Positions 8,826 to 17,785 of a DNA stretch of 64,000 bases are shown piece by piece. The notes under the pieces are model-generated. The model worked only from the letters and a program-made list of their open reading frames with translations, was not told where the DNA came from and searched no databases. The stretch comes from Acidaminobacterium chupaoyuni. GTDB lineage: Bacteria > Bacillota > Clostridia > Oscillospirales > Butyricicoccaceae. Location of the stretch: the NCBI GenBank assembly GCA_047936785.1, contig CP176394.1; one strand, given 5' to 3'. A program made the translations under genes and the position numbers. How positions within the stretch are numbered: the first letter of the stretch is position 1; each line of letters begins with the position of its first letter.

Positions 8826-11564
8826 ATGGCAAGTTCTTTTTTGAAAAAATTATTCGGCGACACCAGCTCCAAAGAAGTGAAGAAGATCGAACCGATCGTC
8901 AGGCAGATCGAAGAGCTGGATGAAGCATACAGCGCCCTGAGCGAACAGGAGCTGAAAGCGAAAACACAGGAATTCCGCAAACGATACAGCGAAGGCGAAA
9001 CGCTGGAACAGCTGCTGCCCGAAGCGTTTGCCGCCTGCCGCGAAGCGGCGTGGCGCGTGCTGGGCTTAAAGCCTTATCATGTTCAGCTGATCGGCGGCAT
9101 CGTTCTGCATCAGGGGCGTATTGCCGAAATGAAAACGGGCGAAGGCAAAACCCTTGTGGCCACTTTGCCGGCCTATTTGAACGCGATCTCGGGCAAAGGC
9201 GTTCACATCGTCACCGTGAACGATTATCTGGCCAAGCGCGACAGCGACTGGATGGGCAAGGTCTATCGTTATATGGGCCTGACCTGCGGCACCATCGTGC
9301 ATGAGCTGGATAACGACCAGCGCCGCGCGGCCTACGCCTGCGATATCACTTATGGCACCAACAACGAAATGGGCTTTGATTATCTGAGAGATAACATGGC
9401 CATTTATAAAGAAGACATGGTGCAGCGCGGCCATGTGTTCGCCGTGGTCGATGAAGTTGACTCCATCCTGATCGACGAAGCGCGCACGCCGCTGATCATT
9501 TCGGGCCAGGGCGATCAATCCACCGATCTTTATCAGCGCGCCGATGCGTTCGCGCGCACACTGACCCCGCTGAAAGTGGTGGAAGTGGATAACAAAGAAG
9601 AGCAAGACAGCATCGAAGCCGATTATATCATCGATGAAAAGGCAAAAACGGCCACCATCACCCCCCGCGGCGCCATGAAAGCCGAAAAATATTTCCAGGT
9701 GGAAAACATCACCGACCCCGAAAACACCACGCTGCTGCATCATATCAACCAGGCCATCAAAGCCCATGGCTGCATGAAGCGCGATGTGGATTATGTGGTG
9801 CGTGAAGGCCAGATCGTCATCGTGGATGAATTCACCGGCCGCCTGATGTTCGGCCGCCGCTACAGCGAAGGGCTCCATCAGGCCATCGAAGCCAAAGAAA
9901 AAGTGAATGTTCAGCGCGAAAGCAAAACGCTGGCCACCATCACTTTCCAGAATTATTTCCGTTTATATGAAAAGCTGTCGGGCATGACGGGCACAGCCCT
10001 CACCGAAGAAGATGAATTCCGCCAGATCTATAAGCTGGATGTCATCGAGATCCCCACCAATAAAACCGTCATCCGCAACGATCAGCCCGACGCCGTTTAT
10101 AAAACCGAAGCGGGCAAGCTGCGCGCCGTGATCGAAAAGGTGAAAGAATGCAACGCCAAGGGCCAGCCGGTTCTGGTGGGCACCATTTCCATCGAAAAAT
10201 CTGAAGAACTGTCGGCGATGCTGCGCAAAGAAGGCATCAAGCATCAGGTGCTCAACGCCAAGTTCCATGAAAAAGAAGCGGGCATCGTGGCCCAGGCCGG
10301 CCGGCCTTATGCGGTGACCATCGCCACCAACATGGCGGGCCGCGGCACCGATATCGTTTTGGGCGGCAACCCCGAGGCCATGGCCAAAGAAGATATGCTC
10401 AAGCGCGGCACAGACCCCAAGGTTCTGGCCGAAGCCATGGGCTATGCCGAAACCGATGAGGAAGAAATTCTGCAGGCGCGCCGCGAGTTCCAGGAATGCC
10501 TGGAACAGCATAAAGCCGCCACCAAAGATGACGCCGAGTTTGTGCGCAACGCGGGCGGGCTTTGCATCATCGGCACAGAACGCCATGAAAGCCGCCGCAT
10601 CGATAACCAGCTGCGCGGCCGTTCGGGCCGCCAGGGCGACCCCGGCGAAAGCCGTTTCTATATCTCGCTGGAAGACGACCTGATGCGCCTGTTCGGCACA
10701 GACCGCATCAGCGGCGTGCTGGATAAGCTGGGGCTGGATGACGACACCCCCATCGACCAGAAGATCTTATCCAACGCCATTGAAACCGCCCAGAGCAAGG
10801 TGGAAGGCCGCAACTTCCAATCCCGTAAATATACGCTGGATTATGACGATGTGATGAACCAGCAGCGCGAAGTGATCTATGCCCAGCGCCGCAAAGTATT
10901 GGATGGCGACAACCTGAAAGATTCCATCGTTGCCATGGTGCATGGTTCCATCGAGCGCTCGGTGAAAAATGTGACGGGAGAACATAACTTCATCGACCCG
11001 CCGCAGGCAGAAGAAATTCTCAAGCGCTGGGAAAAGATATTCATCGCCCCGGGCGAGGTTTCGTTCACGCTGGAAGAGCTGAATGAAATGGAACCCGATG
11101 ATCTGGTGAAGATCCTCTGCGATAAAGCCGACGCTTTCTATGAAGCAAAAGAAAAAGATCTGGGCAGCGAAATGATGCGCGAACTGGAACGCGTGATCCT
11201 GCTGCGCACGGTGGATAGCTTGTGGATGGAACACATCGACGCCATGAACGAGCTGCGCCGCGGCATCGGCCTGCAGGCTTATGCCCAAACAGACCCCGTC
11301 GTGGAATATAAGCGTCAGGGCTATGATATGTTCCAGGAAATGATCGATGCCATCCGCGATGAAACCGCCAGAATGATCTTCCTCGCGCGCATCATGGGCC
11401 AGAACGCGCCCCAGCGCGAGCGGCTGATGAAGCCCACCGAAACTTCGGATGACGGCACCTTGAAGCGCCAGCCTGTTCGCAAGGATAAAAAACCGGGCAG
11501 AAACGATCCTTGCCCCTGCGGCAGCGGCTTGAAATATAAGAAATGCTGCGGTAAAAACGATTAA
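8826..11564 (+). CDS. secA: Preprotein translocase ATPase SecA
   Basis: Motor ATPase that drives proteins through SecYEG. Walker [12 protein letters not shown] and Walker B/DEAD-like [16 protein letters not shown], the preprotein cross-linking domain, the second motor domain ([22 protein letters not shown]), scaffold and the C-terminal zinc-binding tail [13 protein letters not shown] are all present in 912 residues. The ATG at 8826 follows AGGTGA by eight bases and gives the usual [12 protein letters not shown] opening; a GTG at 8814 lies inside that ribosome site. The last ~19 codons are the first copy of the tandem repeat that follows. Confidence 0.97.
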   Translation: MASSFLKKLFGDTSSKEVKKIEPIVRQIEELDEAYSALSEQELKAKTQEFRKRYSEGETLEQLLPEAFAACREAAWRVLGLKPYHVQLIGGIVLHQGRIAEMKTGEGKTLVATLPAYLNAISGKGVHIVTVNDYLAKRDSDWMGKVYRYMGLTCGTIVHELDNDQRRAAYACDITYGTNNEMGFDYLRDNMAIYKEDMVQRGHVFAVVDEVDSILIDEARTPLIISGQGDQSTDLYQRADAFARTLTPLKVVEVDNKEEQDSIEADYIIDEKAKTATITPRGAMKAEKYFQVENITDPENTTLLHHINQAIKAHGCMKRDVDYVVREGQIVIVDEFTGRLMFGRRYSEGLHQAIEAKEKVNVQRESKTLATITFQNYFRLYEKLSGMTGTALTEEDEFRQIYKLDVIEIPTNKTVIRNDQPDAVYKTEAGKLRAVIEKVKECNAKGQPVLVGTISIEKSEELSAMLRKEGIKHQVLNAKFHEKEAGIVAQAGRPYAVTIATNMAGRGTDIVLGGNPEAMAKEDMLKRGTDPKVLAEAMGYAETDEEEILQARREFQECLEQHKAATKDDAEFVRNAGGLCIIGTERHESRRIDNQLRGRSGRQGDPGESRFYISLEDDLMRLFGTDRISGVLDKLGLDDDTPIDQKILSNAIETAQSKVEGRNFQSRKYTLDYDDVMNQQREVIYAQRRKVLDGDNLKDSIVAMVHGSIERSVKNVTGEHNFIDPPQAEEILKRWEKIFIAPGEVSFTLEELNEMEPDDLVKILCDKADAFYEAKEKDLGSEMMRELERVILLRTVDSLWMEHIDAMNELRRGIGLQAYAQTDPVVEYKRQGYDMFQEMIDAIRDETARMIFLARIMGQNAPQRERLMKPTETSDDGTLKRQPVRKDKKPGRNDPCPCGSGLKYKKCCGKND

Positions 11565-12451
11565 TAAAATGTGACGGTCAGCCCCATCGGGGCAAGGATC
11601 GTTTCCCGGCGCGGAGGCGCGCCGAAACCAAAAGGCCGCGATTGAATCGCGGCCTTTTGAATAGATCGAAAGGGTCCCCCATGAAACGGGTTTCATGGGG
11701 AAAGGGCCTTGCCCCTGCGGCAGCGGCTTGAAATATAAGAAATGCTGCGGTAAAAACGATTAATAAAATGTGACGGTCAGCCCCATCGGGGCAAGGATCG
11801 TTTCCCGGCGCGGAGGCGCGCCGAAACCAAAAGGCCGCGATCGAATCGCGGCCTTTTGAATAGATCGAAAGGGGCTCCCCATGAAACGGGTTTCATGGGG
11901 AAAGGGCCTTGCCCCTGCGGCAGCGGCTTGAAATATAAGAAATGCTGCGGTAAAAACGATTAATAAAATGTGACGGTCAGCCCCATCGGGGCAAGGATCG
12001 TTTCCCGGCGCGGAGGCGCGCCGAAACCAAAAGGCCGCGATCGAATCGCGGCCTTTTGAATAGATCGAAAGGGTCCCCCATGAAACGGGTTTCATGGGGA
12101 AAGGGCCTTGCCCCTGCGGCAGCGGCTTGAAATATAAGAAATGCTGCGGTAAAAACGATTAATAAAATGTGACGGTCAGCCCCATCGGGGCAAGGATCGT
12201 TTCCCGGCGCGGAGGCGCGCCGAAACCAAAAGGCCGCGATCGAATCGCGGCCTTTTGAATAGATCGAAAGGGTCCCCCATGAAACGGGTTTCATGGGGAA
12301 AGGGCCTTGCCCCTGCGGCAGCGGCTTGAAATATAAGAAATGCTGCGGTAAAAACGATTAATAAAATGTGACGGTCAGCCCCATTGGGGCAAGGATCGTT
12401 TCCCGGCGCGGAGGCGCGCCGAAACCAAAAGGCCGCGATCGAATCGCGGCC
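11508..12451 (+). repeat. Tandem array of the secA 3' end, ~199-bp unit, about 4.7 copies
   Basis: Units begin (CCTTGCCCC) at 11508, 11707, 11907, 12106 and 12305, a period of 199-200 bases; the fifth is cut at about 12451. Each unit holds the last codons of secA with its TAA, a CAGCCCCATCGGGGC hairpin, a GGCGCGGAGGCGCGCC palindrome, a terminator-like hairpin (AAGGCCGCGAT / ATCGCGGCCTT followed by TT) and a CCCCATGAAAC / GTTTCATGGGG hairpin. Copies differ at scattered bases (GATTGAATC in copy 1 against GATCGAATC; CCATTGGGG in copy 5; one inserted base between copies 2 and 3), which argues against simple assembly duplication. The array gives secA several terminators in series. It has no spacers and is not CRISPR. 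Confidence 0.93.
11695..12361 (+). other. Four identical 22-codon micro-ORFs encoding a bare SEC-C zinc motif
   Basis: At each repeat junction the ATG inside GTTTCATGGGG opens the secA frame: 11695-11763, 11895-11963, 12094-12162 and 12293-12361. Each would encode MGKGP followed by the SecA tail [17 protein letters not shown], keeping all four cysteines. No good Shine-Dalgarno sequence precedes them and the ATG is in a hairpin arm, so translation is uncertain; they may only reflect the duplication endpoints. Confidence 0.25.
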
Positions 12452-12464
12452 CCAAAAACGCAAA

Positions 12465-12501
12465 AAAACAGCAGCCGCAAGAACATTGCGCCTGCTGTTT
12501 T
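12465..12501 (-). terminator. Terminator of the DegV gene
   Basis: AAAACAGCAGCCGCAA and TTGCGCCTGCTGTTTT form a stem with one mismatch around GAACA; on the minus strand it ends in a T-run. It may also stop read-through from the secA array. Confidence 0.75.
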
Positions 12502-12546
12502 TCATACTGCTTAAAAAATCAAAATGCCGTCTGAAAAGGCAGAAGA

Positions 12547-13416
12547 TCAGCGCTCGGTTCCCAAGAAGAAAAGAGCCACTGTGCCGGGGCCGGAATGCGC
12601 GCCGATCACGGGGTCAACATAGTTGATCGCCACATCTTTCACATGAAAGCGGGTGCGCACCTGTTCTTCCACATAGCGGGCGTCTTCGATGCAATCGCCG
12701 TGGCTGATGAAAATGATCTGTTCTTCGGGGCGGATGGCCAGCTTTTCCATATGGTCGCAAAGGGCATCCAGCGAAGCCTTGCGGCCGCGGGCTTTACCCA
12801 CGGGGATCAGATGGCCCGCGTCATCCATATGCATCACGGGCTTGATGCTCAGCATGGTTCCCGCCAGAGCGGTGGCCGCCGAGATGCGCCCGCCGCGCTT
12901 GAGGTGGAACAGGTCATCCACGGTGAACCAGTGGCAAAGATGCAGCTTGTTTGCTTCCAGCCAGTCGCGGACTTCTTCAAGAGAACCGCCCTGTTCTTTC
13001 AGCAGGCAGGCGTGATAGACCAAAAGCCCTTCGCCCATGGAAGCCGCCAGCGTATCCACAGAATAAGCCTTGCGCTCGGGATATTTCGAAGCCGCTTCTT
13101 CCAGCGCCATGGCGGCGGTCTGATAAGTGCCGCTCAGGCCCGAAGAAAAGCCGATATAAAGGACATCGAGCCCCTGGGCCAGCAGGCGGTCGAAAAGATC
13201 CACGCACATGCCGGGGTTCACATGGGAAGTTTCAACGGTTTTCTTTTGGCGCATCAGGTCATAGATGGGCTTTAAATCGGTTTTTACCCCTTTGGTATAG
13301 CTGGTATATTCTTTATCTTCGATTCGAACCGTCAGCGATAAGATCTCAAGCCCAAAACGCTCGATCATCTCTTCGGGAAGATTGGCGGAAGAATCGGTGA
13401 CAATACAATAAGCCAT
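12547..13416 (-). CDS. DegV family protein (FakB-type fatty-acid-binding)
   Basis: DegV/FakB proteins bind a fatty acid and present it to the kinase FakA. The opening IVTDSSANLP, the SHVNPG and GFSSGLSGTYQ loops and the late GAHSGPGTVALFF motif are family hallmarks; 289 residues is normal and there is no signal peptide. A FakA-like kinase is encoded at 1961-3607, so the two could work together. The gene is monocistronic or cotranscribed with the SGNH hydrolase 18 bases upstream. Confidence 0.9.
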   Translation of the reverse strand: MAYCIVTDSSANLPEEMIERFGLEILSLTVRIEDKEYTSYTKGVKTDLKPIYDLMRQKKTVETSHVNPGMCVDLFDRLLAQGLDVLYIGFSSGLSGTYQTAAMALEEAASKYPERKAYSVDTLAASMGEGLLVYHACLLKEQGGSLEEVRDWLEANKLHLCHWFTVDDLFHLKRGGRISAATALAGTMLSIKPVMHMDDAGHLIPVGKARGRKASLDALCDHMEKLAIRPEEQIIFISHGDCIEDARYVEEQVRTRFHVKDVAINYVDPVIGAHSGPGTVALFFLGTER

Positions 13417-13434
13417 AAAAAATTCTCCTTTTCG

Positions 13435-14121
13435 TTAGATGCCGCAGGCGTGAGCGTAATTGATGAAAATATGGCTCATCAGCGTATGCCCCGCCCGGTT
13501 GGGGTGAATGCCGTCTAAGCATAACAGATCGGAATAATCACCCTGTAAAAACGGTGTTCTGATATCTATTATACGGCACCCGCACCGCGATGCAAGCCTT
13601 TTGATGGCGGAACTGTAAAAATTGTGGAATTCATAAATGGTCTGAACGGAACCAAGCCAGGTAAGGATCTGATCGGGATGGGGAATGTTGCGGCTGAAAA
13701 AGCGGAAATAGCGGGAAGAATCGATGGGGGGCAGCGTCATCAAAATCGGTTCCACCCCTTTCGCCCGCAGATCGGCGATCATGGCGCTTAAATTATGCTC
13801 AAAATCGCCCGGCGAAACCTTGGGCGGGTTTTCGGCCCGCGGATGGGCGGCCACCTCGGGCCAATCATGATCCACATCGTTGCCGCCAAAACAGATCACC
13901 GCCGCATCGTAACCGCAGCCCGGAAAGATCTTCTGGCGCTCGGTTTTCAGGCCTTTTTCGCTGGTCATGCCATAGCGCGCAAAATTATCGATCTGGATGC
14001 CCAGCGCCTGCTGCACCTGCTGGGCGCAGTTTTCTTTCAGATGGATATAACGGCCCCCGGCTTCATCCCAAACAACGCCGCGCAGAATGGAATCGCCCAA
14101 TACGGCAACCTTTTCGATCAT
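13435..14121 (-). CDS. SGNH/GDSL-type esterase
   Basis: SGNH hydrolase: block I GDSILRG (nucleophile Ser in GDS), block III GGNDVDHDW, and block V DGIHPNRAGH with the catalytic Asp-x-x-His. AAGAGG nine bases before the ATG at 14121 fixes the start (MIEKVAVLGDS), giving 228 residues without a signal peptide. Substrate unknown; such enzymes deacylate lipids or deacetylate sugars. It is divergent from the DUF1836 regulator. Confidence 0.85.
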   Translation of the reverse strand: MIEKVAVLGDSILRGVVWDEAGGRYIHLKENCAQQVQQALGIQIDNFARYGMTSEKGLKTERQKIFPGCGYDAAVICFGGNDVDHDWPEVAAHPRAENPPKVSPGDFEHNLSAMIADLRAKGVEPILMTLPPIDSSRYFRFFSRNIPHPDQILTWLGSVQTIYEFHNFYSSAIKRLASRCGCRIIDIRTPFLQGDYSDLLCLDGIHPNRAGHTLMSHIFINYAHACGI

Positions 14122-14212
14122 ACAGTATCGCCTCTTAAAAAAATAATACAATCTAATTTCAATAATTAGGTTATCACATTACGATATGAAAGTCAACAGC
14201 CGAAAAGAGCTC

Positions 14213-14241
14213 TTGTCTATTCTTCACAATTATGTTACACT
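14213..14241 (+). promoter_or_regulatory. Promoter of the DUF1836 gene
   Basis: TTGTCT (14213-14218) and TACACT (14236-14241) are 17 bases apart, with TG one base before the -10. It ends about 31 bases before the start codon. Confidence 0.5.
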
Positions 14242-14272
14242 TAATTCAGTTTTTTTCGAAGGAGATGAAACG

Positions 14273-14851
14273 ATGGAAGAGCAAATGCTGACACAAGAGC
14301 TGGAGCAGTTCCTCAATTCCATGGAAACGCCGTTTTTGCCCCGCTGGGAAGCGCTGCCCGAGCTGGAACTGTATATGGATCAGATTTTGGTGTTTATGGA
14401 AAAATATCTGCAGCTGTTTGCGGGCGATAAAGAAAAAGTGCTGACCCCCGCCATGGTGAACAATTATGTGAAGCTTGGGCTGCTTCCGCCGCCGGTCAAG
14501 AAAAAATATTCCAGGGGGCATGTGGCCCGCCTGATGACGATTTGCATGCTGAAACAGATTCTGCCCATTTCGGCCATCTCTTATCTGATGAGCCGCTGGA
14601 AAGAGGGCGCAGAAATGGAAGCCACCTTCAACGGGCTGGTGGAAGGGCAGGTCGATGCCTTGCAGGAAACCGCCCAGCAAACGCGGCTGCGGCTGGAAGA
14701 AAGCGGCGAAGCCGATGAACTGGCGCGGCTGGCGCTTTATCTTTCGGCCCAGGCCAATGCCCAGCGCATTCTGGCCGATCGCATCACGGCGCTGCTTCAG
14801 GCGCAGGAAATGACCCAGGCGCAGGCCGCGGAACCCGCAAAAAAGAAATAG
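14273..14851 (+). CDS. DUF1836 domain protein, probable DNA-binding regulator
   Basis: 192-residue protein matching the DUF1836 family, whose N-terminal half resembles a MerR-type winged helix (LTPAMVNNYVKLGLLPPPVK then KYSRGHVARLMTI). The C-terminal part is helical and Gln/Ala-rich. GAAGGAG eight bases upstream selects the ATG at 14273 over an upstream ATG at 14186. Its role is unknown; it precedes the TPP riboswitch and thiC but is separated from them by the riboswitch leader. Confidence 0.75.
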   Translation: MEEQMLTQELEQFLNSMETPFLPRWEALPELELYMDQILVFMEKYLQLFAGDKEKVLTPAMVNNYVKLGLLPPPVKKKYSRGHVARLMTICMLKQILPISAISYLMSRWKEGAEMEATFNGLVEGQVDALQETAQQTRLRLEESGEADELARLALYLSAQANAQRILADRITALLQAQEMTQAQAAEPAKKK

Positions 14852-14908
14852 CGCCCTTGCTTTTTCCGCCGCAATGTGATAAGGTGAAAACGGTCAACAG
14901 ACAACTGA

Positions 14909-14997
14909 ACATATGGGGGAGCTTGTAGGCAGGCTGAGAGGAAGTAATCAACTTCGACCCTTCAAACCTGATTTGGATAATGCCAACGGAGGGAAAA
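14909..14997 (+). ncRNA. TPP riboswitch (THI element)
   Basis: The thi-box signature is clear: GGGGGAGC, then GGCTGAGAG, then CGACCCTTCAAACCTGAT, then TGGATAATGCCAACGGAGGG. In this class thiamine pyrophosphate binding represses the downstream gene. A terminator at 15010-15050 provides the expression platform and thiC follows, the most common target. Confidence 0.95.
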
Positions 14998-15009
14998 TAA
15001 AGTATGCAA

Positions 15010-15050
15010 GCCGAAATCCGTAAGAAATCCACGGGTTTCGGCATTTTTTT
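15010..15050 (+). terminator. Riboswitch-controlled terminator before thiC
   Basis: GCCGAAATCCGT pairs with ACGGGTTTCGGC (one bulge) and is followed by seven T residues, 31 bases before the thiC start. Its place right after the TPP aptamer indicates control by premature termination. Confidence 0.88.
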
Positions 15051-15081
15051 ATGCCCGAAAACGGCGGAAAGGAAGAGCAGC

Positions 15082-16398
15082 ATGAACTATTCAACACAAA
15101 TGGAGGCCGCCCGCAAGGGGATCGTGACCCCACAGATGCAGGAAGTGGCAAAACAGGAAAAGATAGAGCTTTCCCAACTGATGGCGCTGATGGGCGAAGG
15201 GAAGATCGTTATCCCCGCCAACCGCCATCACACCAGCCTCAGGCCCGCGGGCGTGGGCAGCCGCCTGAAAACCAAGATCAATGTGAATCTGGGCACTTCC
15301 CGCGATTGCCTGGATCTGGAGGTGGAAATGCAGAAGGTGATGGCCGCCGTGAAAATGGGGGCCGAAGCCATTATGGATCTCAGCTCGTTCGGGGATACCC
15401 GCGTTTTCCGCAGAAAGCTCACCGCCGAATGCCCCGCCATGATCGGCACAGTGCCGATCTATGACGCGGTGGTCTATTATCATAAACCGCTCAAGCAGAT
15501 CAAGCCCCATGAATGGATCGATGTGGTAAAGATGCACGCCGAAGACGGGGTGGATTTCATGACCATCCATTGCGGCATCAACCGCGCCACCGCCCAGCGT
15601 TTCAAAAAAGCCAAGCGCCTGACCAACATCGTTTCCCGCGGCGGTTCCATCATCTTCGCGTGGATGGAGCTCACCGGCAACGAGAACCCGTTTTATGAAT
15701 ATTACGACGAAGTGCTTGAGATCTGCCGCGAGCATGATGTGACCCTGAGCCTCGGCGATGCCTGCCGCCCCGGCAGCCTGGCCGACGCCGGCGATCTTTC
15801 GCAGATCGAAGAACTGGTCACTTTGGGCGAACTGGCCGCCCGCGCCTGGGAAAAGGATGTGCAGGTCATCATTGAAGGGCCGGGGCATATGCCGCTCAAC
15901 CAGATCCGCGCCAATATGGAGATCCAGCAGACGGTCTGCAAGGGCGCGCCGTTTTATGTGCTGGGGCCGCTGGTCACCGATATTGCGCCGGGCTATGACC
16001 ATATCACCGCCGCCATCGGCGGGGCCATCGCCGCCACCTATGGCGCTTCGTTCCTCTGCTATGTGACGCCCGCCGAGCATCTGCGCCTGCCCACGGTGGA
16101 AGATGTGAAAGAGGGCATCATCGCTTCGCGCATCGCCGCCCACGCGGCAGATGTGGCCAAGGGCCTTCCCGGCGCTGCGGATTGGGATGAAAAGATGAGC
16201 CGCGCCCGCAGCAAGCTCGATTGGGAAGAGCAGTTCTGCCTGGCGCTGGATGGCGAAAAAGCGCGCCGCTATCGCGCGGAATCTACCCCCGAGCGGGAAG
16301 ATACCTGCACCATGTGCGGCAAAATGTGCGCTGTGCGCAATATCAATAAAATTCTGCGCGGCGAAGATGTGGATATCATGGAAGACGCAAACGATTAA
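15082..16398 (+). CDS. thiC: Phosphomethylpyrimidine synthase ThiC
   Basis: Radical SAM enzyme converting aminoimidazole ribotide to HMP phosphate for thiamine synthesis. It is the short 438-residue form lacking the N-terminal extension of E. coli ThiC, with [13 protein letters not shown], the long barrel, and the C-terminal cluster motif CTMCGKMC. The cysteine spacing here is CX2CX3C, one residue shorter than the CX2CX4C quoted for the long-form enzymes. The ATG at 15082 was chosen because an earlier ATG (15004) lies before the terminator. Controlled by the TPP riboswitch. Confidence 0.95.
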   Translation: MNYSTQMEAARKGIVTPQMQEVAKQEKIELSQLMALMGEGKIVIPANRHHTSLRPAGVGSRLKTKINVNLGTSRDCLDLEVEMQKVMAAVKMGAEAIMDLSSFGDTRVFRRKLTAECPAMIGTVPIYDAVVYYHKPLKQIKPHEWIDVVKMHAEDGVDFMTIHCGINRATAQRFKKAKRLTNIVSRGGSIIFAWMELTGNENPFYEYYDEVLEICREHDVTLSLGDACRPGSLADAGDLSQIEELVTLGELAARAWEKDVQVIIEGPGHMPLNQIRANMEIQQTVCKGAPFYVLGPLVTDIAPGYDHITAAIGGAIAATYGASFLCYVTPAEHLRLPTVEDVKEGIIASRIAAHAADVAKGLPGAADWDEKMSRARSKLDWEEQFCLALDGEKARRYRAESTPEREDTCTMCGKMCAVRNINKILRGEDVDIMEDAND

Positions 16399-16411
16399 AA
16401 ATTTGCCCTCC

Positions 16412-16456
16412 AAAAAGCCCCGAACGGCAGCGAAAGGCTGCCGTTCGGGGCTTTTA
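16412..16456 (+). terminator. Terminator of thiC
   Basis: AAAAGCCCCGAACGGCAG and CTGCCGTTCGGGGCTTTT form an 18-bp perfect stem around a seven-base loop. It also lies at the end of the convergent deacetylase gene. Confidence 0.9.
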
Positions 16457-16493
16457 TCATGAGGATGAAACAGAGAAAAGCAGAAAGGAAAGA

Positions 16494-17639
16494 TCAGCGT
16501 GTCTTGTCGATGACGGTGTCCACATCCATCAGCGGCGCCAAAACGGTTTTATAATTGCGCAGGGAATAACCGTCGATGGCGACGCGGGTCATATAAAGGC
16601 TGTCGCCGGTTTCATACTCGCGCCGGAAGAAAAAGTGGCTCACCGAGCAAAACAGCTCAAAGCCATATTCCTGCGCCGCGCGATAGCGGGCGTCACTGGG
16701 ATAGACCAGTTTGCCATAAGGATAAACAAAGGCGCGCAGCGGCCCCACGATGGGCACCACTTCGTTTTTCATTTTTTCAAGGTCGCGGCGGAAGCTGGCT
16801 TCGGTGTGTTTGTTCACATCGCGGTGGCCATAGCTGTGAGAAGCGAAGGAATACCCTAGCTCTTTCAAACGGTCCGCCAGCGCGGTGGCTTTTTGAATTT
16901 CGCCCTGGCGGTCGCCCTCATAGCCTTCTTCCGTGCGATAGCCGAAAACGCCGGCAAAGCCCGTCATGCAGAGGGTGGCGCGGGCATCGTGGGAAGAAAA
17001 TTCGGGATGCTCGGCGATAAAGCTTTCCAGCAGGGGGATCCATTCGTTTTCGGCGGAGGTTTTGGCGCTGCCGTCTTTCTGATAGGTGACGGAAAGGATG
17101 TTTTTATTTTCATCCAGAATAAGGCCATCTACCATGCCATGGCCCCGCTTGCGATAATCATAGACCACATCGTCAACGGAAAGCACGAAAGGCTTGCGTC
17201 CCTTGGGCACAGAGATGCTCGGGGCAAAGCGCAGCTTGCCGTCTTCGCCGCGGGCGTAAGTATCATAAAGATCCACCAGACTATAGCCGTTTTTCCAAAG
17301 TTCTTCCAGCATCCGGTTGAATTCGGTCACGGTGATGCATTCGTTGTCATAGGGCATTCTGCCATCGGGGCGGCGAATTTCGGGATAGGCGATGAGACAG
17401 TGGATAAAGATATGGGGCACTTCGCCGCTGTAATCTTCATAGGCGATCCGGGGCTTTTCGGCGGGTGTTTCGGCTGGTTTTTCAGCGGGGGCCACAGGCT
17501 TCGGCTGGGGCTGGGCGGCGGAAGGCTTCGTGGTTTCAGAAGAGGGGTTCTCTTTTTCGGGGGCGGTGGAAGGGCGGTTGACGGCGGTGCAGCCGCAAAG
17601 CAGGCAGCAAAGCAGCGCCAGCGAAAGAAATCGTTTCAT
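16494..17639 (-). CDS. Polysaccharide deacetylase-like lipoprotein
   Basis: Lipoprotein (signal ending LLCGC, Cys17), a Pro/Ala/Lys-rich linker to about residue 70, then a NodB-like deacetylase domain. Motif 1 reads SVDDVVYDY (in place of the usual TFDDG) and motif 2 SHSYGHRDVNKH supplies the metal histidines; YPYGKL follows. The domain carries a long insertion between motifs 1 and 2. The change of the usual F-D-D-G to V-D-D-V suggests a divergent substrate. Anchored outside the membrane, where it probably acts on a cell wall or surface glycan. Single gene. Confidence 0.8.
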   Translation of the reverse strand: MKRFLSLALLCCLLCGCTAVNRPSTAPEKENPSSETTKPSAAQPQPKPVAPAEKPAETPAEKPRIAYEDYSGEVPHIFIHCLIAYPEIRRPDGRMPYDNECITVTEFNRMLEELWKNGYSLVDLYDTYARGEDGKLRFAPSISVPKGRKPFVLSVDDVVYDYRKRGHGMVDGLILDENKNILSVTYQKDGSAKTSAENEWIPLLESFIAEHPEFSSHDARATLCMTGFAGVFGYRTEEGYEGDRQGEIQKATALADRLKELGYSFASHSYGHRDVNKHTEASFRRDLEKMKNEVVPIVGPLRAFVYPYGKLVYPSDARYRAAQEYGFELFCSVSHFFFRREYETGDSLYMTRVAIDGYSLRNYKTVLAPLMDVDTVIDKTR

Positions 17640-17740
17640 TTCTGCGGGCTCCTTTCAAAAAAGGTTCTTTTCTGAACTATAGACGGCGAATTCCCCGAAA
17701 AAGTTGCCCAAAAAGCCAAGATATTTCTTTTTTCCCCAGA

Positions 17741-17776
17741 AAAAAAGCTTCGCACCCGTTTGGGGCGCAAAGCTTT
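17741..17776 (-). terminator. Terminator of the orphan permease gene
   Basis: On the minus strand AAAGCTTTGCGCCC and GGGTGCGAAGCTTT pair with one mismatch around CAAAC and are followed by a run of T residues. Confidence 0.8.
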
Positions 17777-17785
17777 TGAAAAAGA

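Noticed and set aside
11508..12451. CRISPR array
   Set aside because: The units are contiguous 199-bp repeats with no unique spacers and no cas genes nearby.
11760..12505. Similar leftward ORFs of 105-111 codons repeated through the secA array
   Set aside because: They are antisense shadows of the tandem repeat; they recur only because the DNA repeats, lack ribosome sites and cross terminator hairpins.
15004..15081. N-terminal extension of ThiC from an upstream ATG
   Set aside because: It would pass through the riboswitch terminator hairpin and gives residues unlike ThiC; the ATG at 15082 has its own ribosome site.
15091..16413. Leftward ORF opposite thiC
   Set aside because: Antisense shadow of a strongly conserved gene.
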